A DNA stretch of 6,758 bases, taken from positions 1 to 6,758 of the forward strand of contig DATHDF010000069.1 in assembly GCA_035319185.1 (NCBI GenBank). Direction: 5' to 3'. Source of the stretch: Fen-1308 sp035319185 (GTDB lineage Bacteria; Nitrospirota; Thermodesulfovibrionia; Thermodesulfovibrionales; Dissulfurispiraceae). The notes under the pieces were generated by a model. The model ran no database searches. It was not told the origin of the DNA and saw only the letters and a program-made list of their open reading frames with translations. The number at the start of each line of letters is the position of its first letter. Within the stretch, counting starts at the first letter, position 1. Both the position numbers and the translations under genes were made by a program. Of the stretch, positions 4,709 through 6,758 are shown in pieces.

Positions 4709-5129
4709 CGACCTAATCGCTATTTTAGAGCGGGAGTTCTCCCTGTGTTCCGAAATGGTGGCCCTCCTGCAGAAGGAAAAGGATGTTATCGCGGGCTTTG
4801 ACACAGAGGCCCTTGACGTTCACATCAGGGACAAGGAGCTGGTGGCGGCAAAGATTGCGATTTGCGAAGAAGCGAGAGAAAAGATGCTCCTGTCCCTGGG
4901 CATGCCTAAAAAGACTATTTCAGAAGTCGCAGCATCTGCCGGCCCCATATATTCCGAACGTCTGTCATCCATTGCCTCGCGTTTCAAATCCATAGCGCAC
5001 AGCATTTCTGAACTCAATACCCTCAACAGTCTGCTGATAGAAAAATCCCTGCTTTACATCAGGAGTTCGCGGAACTTCCTGAAGACGTTCGGTGTAAACC
5101 CCAGCAGCAGGATATCATTGGAGGCATAA
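4683..5129 (+). CDS. flgN: Flagellar export chaperone FlgN for FlgK and FlgL
   Basis: FlgN is a small cytoplasmic chaperone that binds the C-terminal helices of FlgK and FlgL and delivers them to the flagellar export gate. The 148-residue product is almost entirely helical. It has the family pattern of an N-terminal helix (DLIAILEREFSLCSEMVALL), a conserved DKELVAAKIAICEEAREKML segment (about 50-69) and a long C-terminal helix (SISELNTLNSLLIEKSLLYI) that would carry the client site. The start is well bounded: an in-frame TAA lies at 4677-4679 and ATG 4683 is the first start after it. There is no good Shine-Dalgarno, so translation probably relies on the 26-base overlap with flgM. The stop overlaps the flgK ATG by one base (TAATG). 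Sequence conservation in this family is low; context adds much to the call. Confidence 0.88.
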   Translation: MQSSTNSYDDLIAILEREFSLCSEMVALLQKEKDVIAGFDTEALDVHIRDKELVAAKIAICEEAREKMLLSLGMPKKTISEVAASAGPIYSERLSSIASRFKSIAHSISELNTLNSLLIEKSLLYIRSSRNFLKTFGVNPSSRISLEA

Positions 5130-6490
5130 TGTCCATCCTCGGTATATTGAACATAGGCACGACAGCACTGCTGACTGCAAAAAGCGCCCTGAATACCACT
5201 TCCAACAATATAGCTAACGCCTCGACACCGGGGTATACGCGGCAGAGCGCTGTGTTGGCGAGTGTGCCGTCGGGATTGACGAGTATGACCGGGACCAGCG
5301 GCAACGGTGTCACAATTTCGGATATCGAGCGCATGTACGACTCGTTTACGACACTTCAATTGCGCAATGAAAAATCCACATCGTCCTACTGGAACACATA
5401 TTCAAATTATGCCGGATCGATAGAGACTGTATTTAACGAAACCTCGGACACCGGAATAGGTCCTGCTATAAGCAGCTTTTTCAGCGCATGGCAGCAGGTA
5501 GCCCAGGACCCGGGCAATACTGTCCAGAGAACAGCCCTGATAAATGCCGGGCAATATCTGGCCTCCAGAATCAACAGCGCATACAACACCATGGCGGACC
5601 AGCAGGGCCAGATATACAGGAACAGCCAGGACCTGGTGACGCAGGTTAACAACATCTCACAGCAGATATACAGCCTGAATGAAAAAATTGTAGCTTCTCC
5701 GGGAGCCCTCGACCTTAAAGACCAGCGCGATGCCCTGGTGGAGCAGCTTAACGAGATTACGCGTGTCGACACGGTGCAGGATGGCGGCGGGAGATACGCC
5801 ATATATCTGGGTGGAACGGCGCTGGTCGACCCGTCAGGTTCATACAGCATGTCGGTTGCCCTGGATACGAGCAATGCGATGCAGTTCAGCGTCGGCTCCG
5901 CCAATATCAACAGCCTGATGACGAGCGGCAGCCTGAGGGCAAACCTTGATGCAAGGGACACGACAATTGCAGGATATATCGGTCAATTGAATACATTTGC
6001 TGCCGGGCTTGGTAATGCCGTCAACAATCAGCAGGCTTTGGGGTTCGATCTGAACGGGAATCTGGGCGGCAACTTCTTCAGTACCACCGCCGGCTTTGAT
6101 GCGCGGGACCTGAGGGTGACGATTACCGATCCACGCCTGATAGCGGCTTCCGGGACGGCTGCCGGAGTGCCTGGCAACAATACGAATGCGCAGGCTATTG
6201 CCGACATGGCAAACTCTGGGGTTGCACAGCTTGGGGGGATAACGCCGATCGAATACTATAGCAGGTTGGTGGCGGCCACCGGTGCTGATGCCCAATCTGC
6301 AAATACGTACATCAAGTTCCAGACGGCGCTTGTAAGCCAGCTCGAAACGCAGAGGCAGTCTGTTTCGGGCGTGAGCCTGGATGAAGAGGCCGTGAACCTG
6401 GTCCAGTATCAGAAGTCGTTTGAGGCGGCGGCCAAACTTATCAGCACAGGTAATGATCTGCTCGAAACAATTATCGGTATGGTCAAATAA
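5129..6490 (+). CDS. flgK: Hook-filament junction protein FlgK (HAP1)
   Basis: FlgK forms the first junction ring between hook and filament and is exported with the help of FlgN. The N-terminal D0/D1 region carries the rod/hook/HAP signature (ALNTTSNNIANASTPGYTRQ, residues 20-39). It continues with the FlgK-type ISSFFSAWQQVAQDPGNTVQRT block and YAIYLGGTALVDPSG. The C-terminal helix has GVSLDEEAVNLVQYQKSFEA and ends ISTGNDLLETIIGMVK. Length is 453 residues against about 547 in E. coli; both terminal regions are complete, so the difference reflects a smaller variable outer domain rather than truncation. A GGAGG (5120-5124) lies four bases before the ATG, inside the end of flgN. flgL follows after an 11-base gap. 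Confidence 0.97.
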   Translation: MSILGILNIGTTALLTAKSALNTTSNNIANASTPGYTRQSAVLASVPSGLTSMTGTSGNGVTISDIERMYDSFTTLQLRNEKSTSSYWNTYSNYAGSIETVFNETSDTGIGPAISSFFSAWQQVAQDPGNTVQRTALINAGQYLASRINSAYNTMADQQGQIYRNSQDLVTQVNNISQQIYSLNEKIVASPGALDLKDQRDALVEQLNEITRVDTVQDGGGRYAIYLGGTALVDPSGSYSMSVALDTSNAMQFSVGSANINSLMTSGSLRANLDARDTTIAGYIGQLNTFAAGLGNAVNNQQALGFDLNGNLGGNFFSTTAGFDARDLRVTITDPRLIAASGTAAGVPGNNTNAQAIADMANSGVAQLGGITPIEYYSRLVAATGADAQSANTYIKFQTALVSQLETQRQSVSGVSLDEEAVNLVQYQKSFEAAAKLISTGNDLLETIIGMVK

Positions 6491-6496
6491 GGAGGG
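6489..6496 (+). promoter_or_regulatory. Ribosome binding site fixing the flgL start
   Basis: AAGGAGGG overlaps the flgK stop and lies five bases before the ATG at 6502. A nearer ATG at 6497 is in another frame and stops after two codons, so it is not the start. Confidence 0.85.
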
Positions 6497-6501
6497 ATGC
6501 C

Positions 6502-6758
6502 ATGAGAATTACAACACAGATGATGTACTCGCAGTTCAATTCGGACCTCCAGATCAACATGGACTCTATATATAAGACACAGGAACAGATAGCTTCAGGG
6601 AAGAAGCTGAACCGTCCTTCCGACGATCCTGCAGCCGTATCTGCCATTACATATGAAAAAGCCCAGCTGAGCGATTTTGCGGGTTATCAGGAAGCTATGG
6701 GAAGCGCAACGCTGCTTCTTAATGCTACTGACTCGGCGCTTGAAAGCCTTCACAGCCT
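6502..6758 (+). CDS. flgL: Hook-filament junction protein FlgL (HAP3), N-terminal part (3' truncated)
   Basis: FlgL forms the second junction ring, next to the filament, and is related to flagellin. Eighty-five complete codons are visible before the window ends. The product starts MRITTQMMYSQFNSDLQINM and contains the diagnostic flagellin/FlgL block QIASGKKLNRPSDDPAAVS (about residues 30-48), followed by a long helix (EKAQLSDFAGYQEAMGSATL) and ATDSALESL. All of this belongs to the N-terminal D0/D1 coiled coil, and no frameshift or stop is seen. Flagellin itself is the main alternative, but the MRITTQMMY start and the position immediately after flgK favour FlgL. It is presumably co-transcribed with flgM-N-K from the FliA promoter. 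Confidence 0.93.
   Translation, partial: MRITTQMMYSQFNSDLQINMDSIYKTQEQIASGKKLNRPSDDPAAVSAITYEKAQLSDFAGYQEAMGSATLLLNATDSALESLHS

Noticed and set aside
5407..5961. 184-codon minus-strand frame inside flgK
   Set aside because: Lies fully within conserved flgK, with no ribosome site or recognisable motif.
1..6758. A wholly new system hidden among the flagellar genes
   Set aside because: All long frames on the coding strand are accounted for by standard flagellar proteins in a usual order; only the repeat, the dyad, the sigma-54 motif and the small frame are not routine.

Overview
The window is a continuous stretch of a flagellar gene cluster, all on the + strand: flgF (3' end) - flgG - flgA - flgH - [94-base gap] - flgI - flgJ - [106-base gap] - flgM - flgN - flgK - flgL (5' end). 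The L-ring lipoprotein FlgH and the P-ring protein FlgI show a diderm (Gram-negative) host with a periplasmic or polar-type flagellum. The gene order, a FlgJ with only the rod-binding domain, and flgM/flgN placed directly before flgK/flgL resemble clusters of Desulfobacterota (Geobacter-like) or Nitrospirota. That placement is an inference from layout and by-eye similarity, not from a search. GC content looks close to half.

Bases 1-4305 hold the rod, ring and ring-assembly genes: distal rod FlgG, proximal rod FlgF, P-ring chaperone FlgA, L-ring FlgH, P-ring FlgI and rod-binding FlgJ. The genes are tightly packed (ATGA overlap flgA/flgH, GTGA overlap flgI/flgJ, 4 bases between flgG and flgA), so they are probably co-transcribed and translationally coupled. 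The one break is the flgH-flgI gap, which carries a sigma-54-like promoter motif. The same gap is also exactly filled by a 31-codon open frame whose stop overlaps the flgI start. These two readings compete.

Bases 4306-6758 hold the late genes: anti-sigma-28 factor FlgM, the export chaperone FlgN, and its clients FlgK and FlgL (hook-filament junction). They start behind a near-consensus sigma-28 (FliA) promoter at 4333-4359. This is the classical checkpoint layout: FlgM holds FliA until the hook is complete, then is exported, and FliA activates its own inhibitor together with the junction proteins. A 30-bp dyad at 4363-4392 sits directly on the predicted transcription start of this promoter and overlaps a perfect TATAAT.

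The genes themselves are conventional and I see no wholly new system. The non-routine items are: (1) a degenerate 7-base tandem repeat built into the FlgH signal peptide, purine-rich then pyrimidine-rich; (2) the dyad on the flgM promoter; (3) the sigma-54-like motif and the small open frame in the flgH-flgI gap. No RNA genes, mobile elements, CRISPR arrays or convincing terminators were seen.
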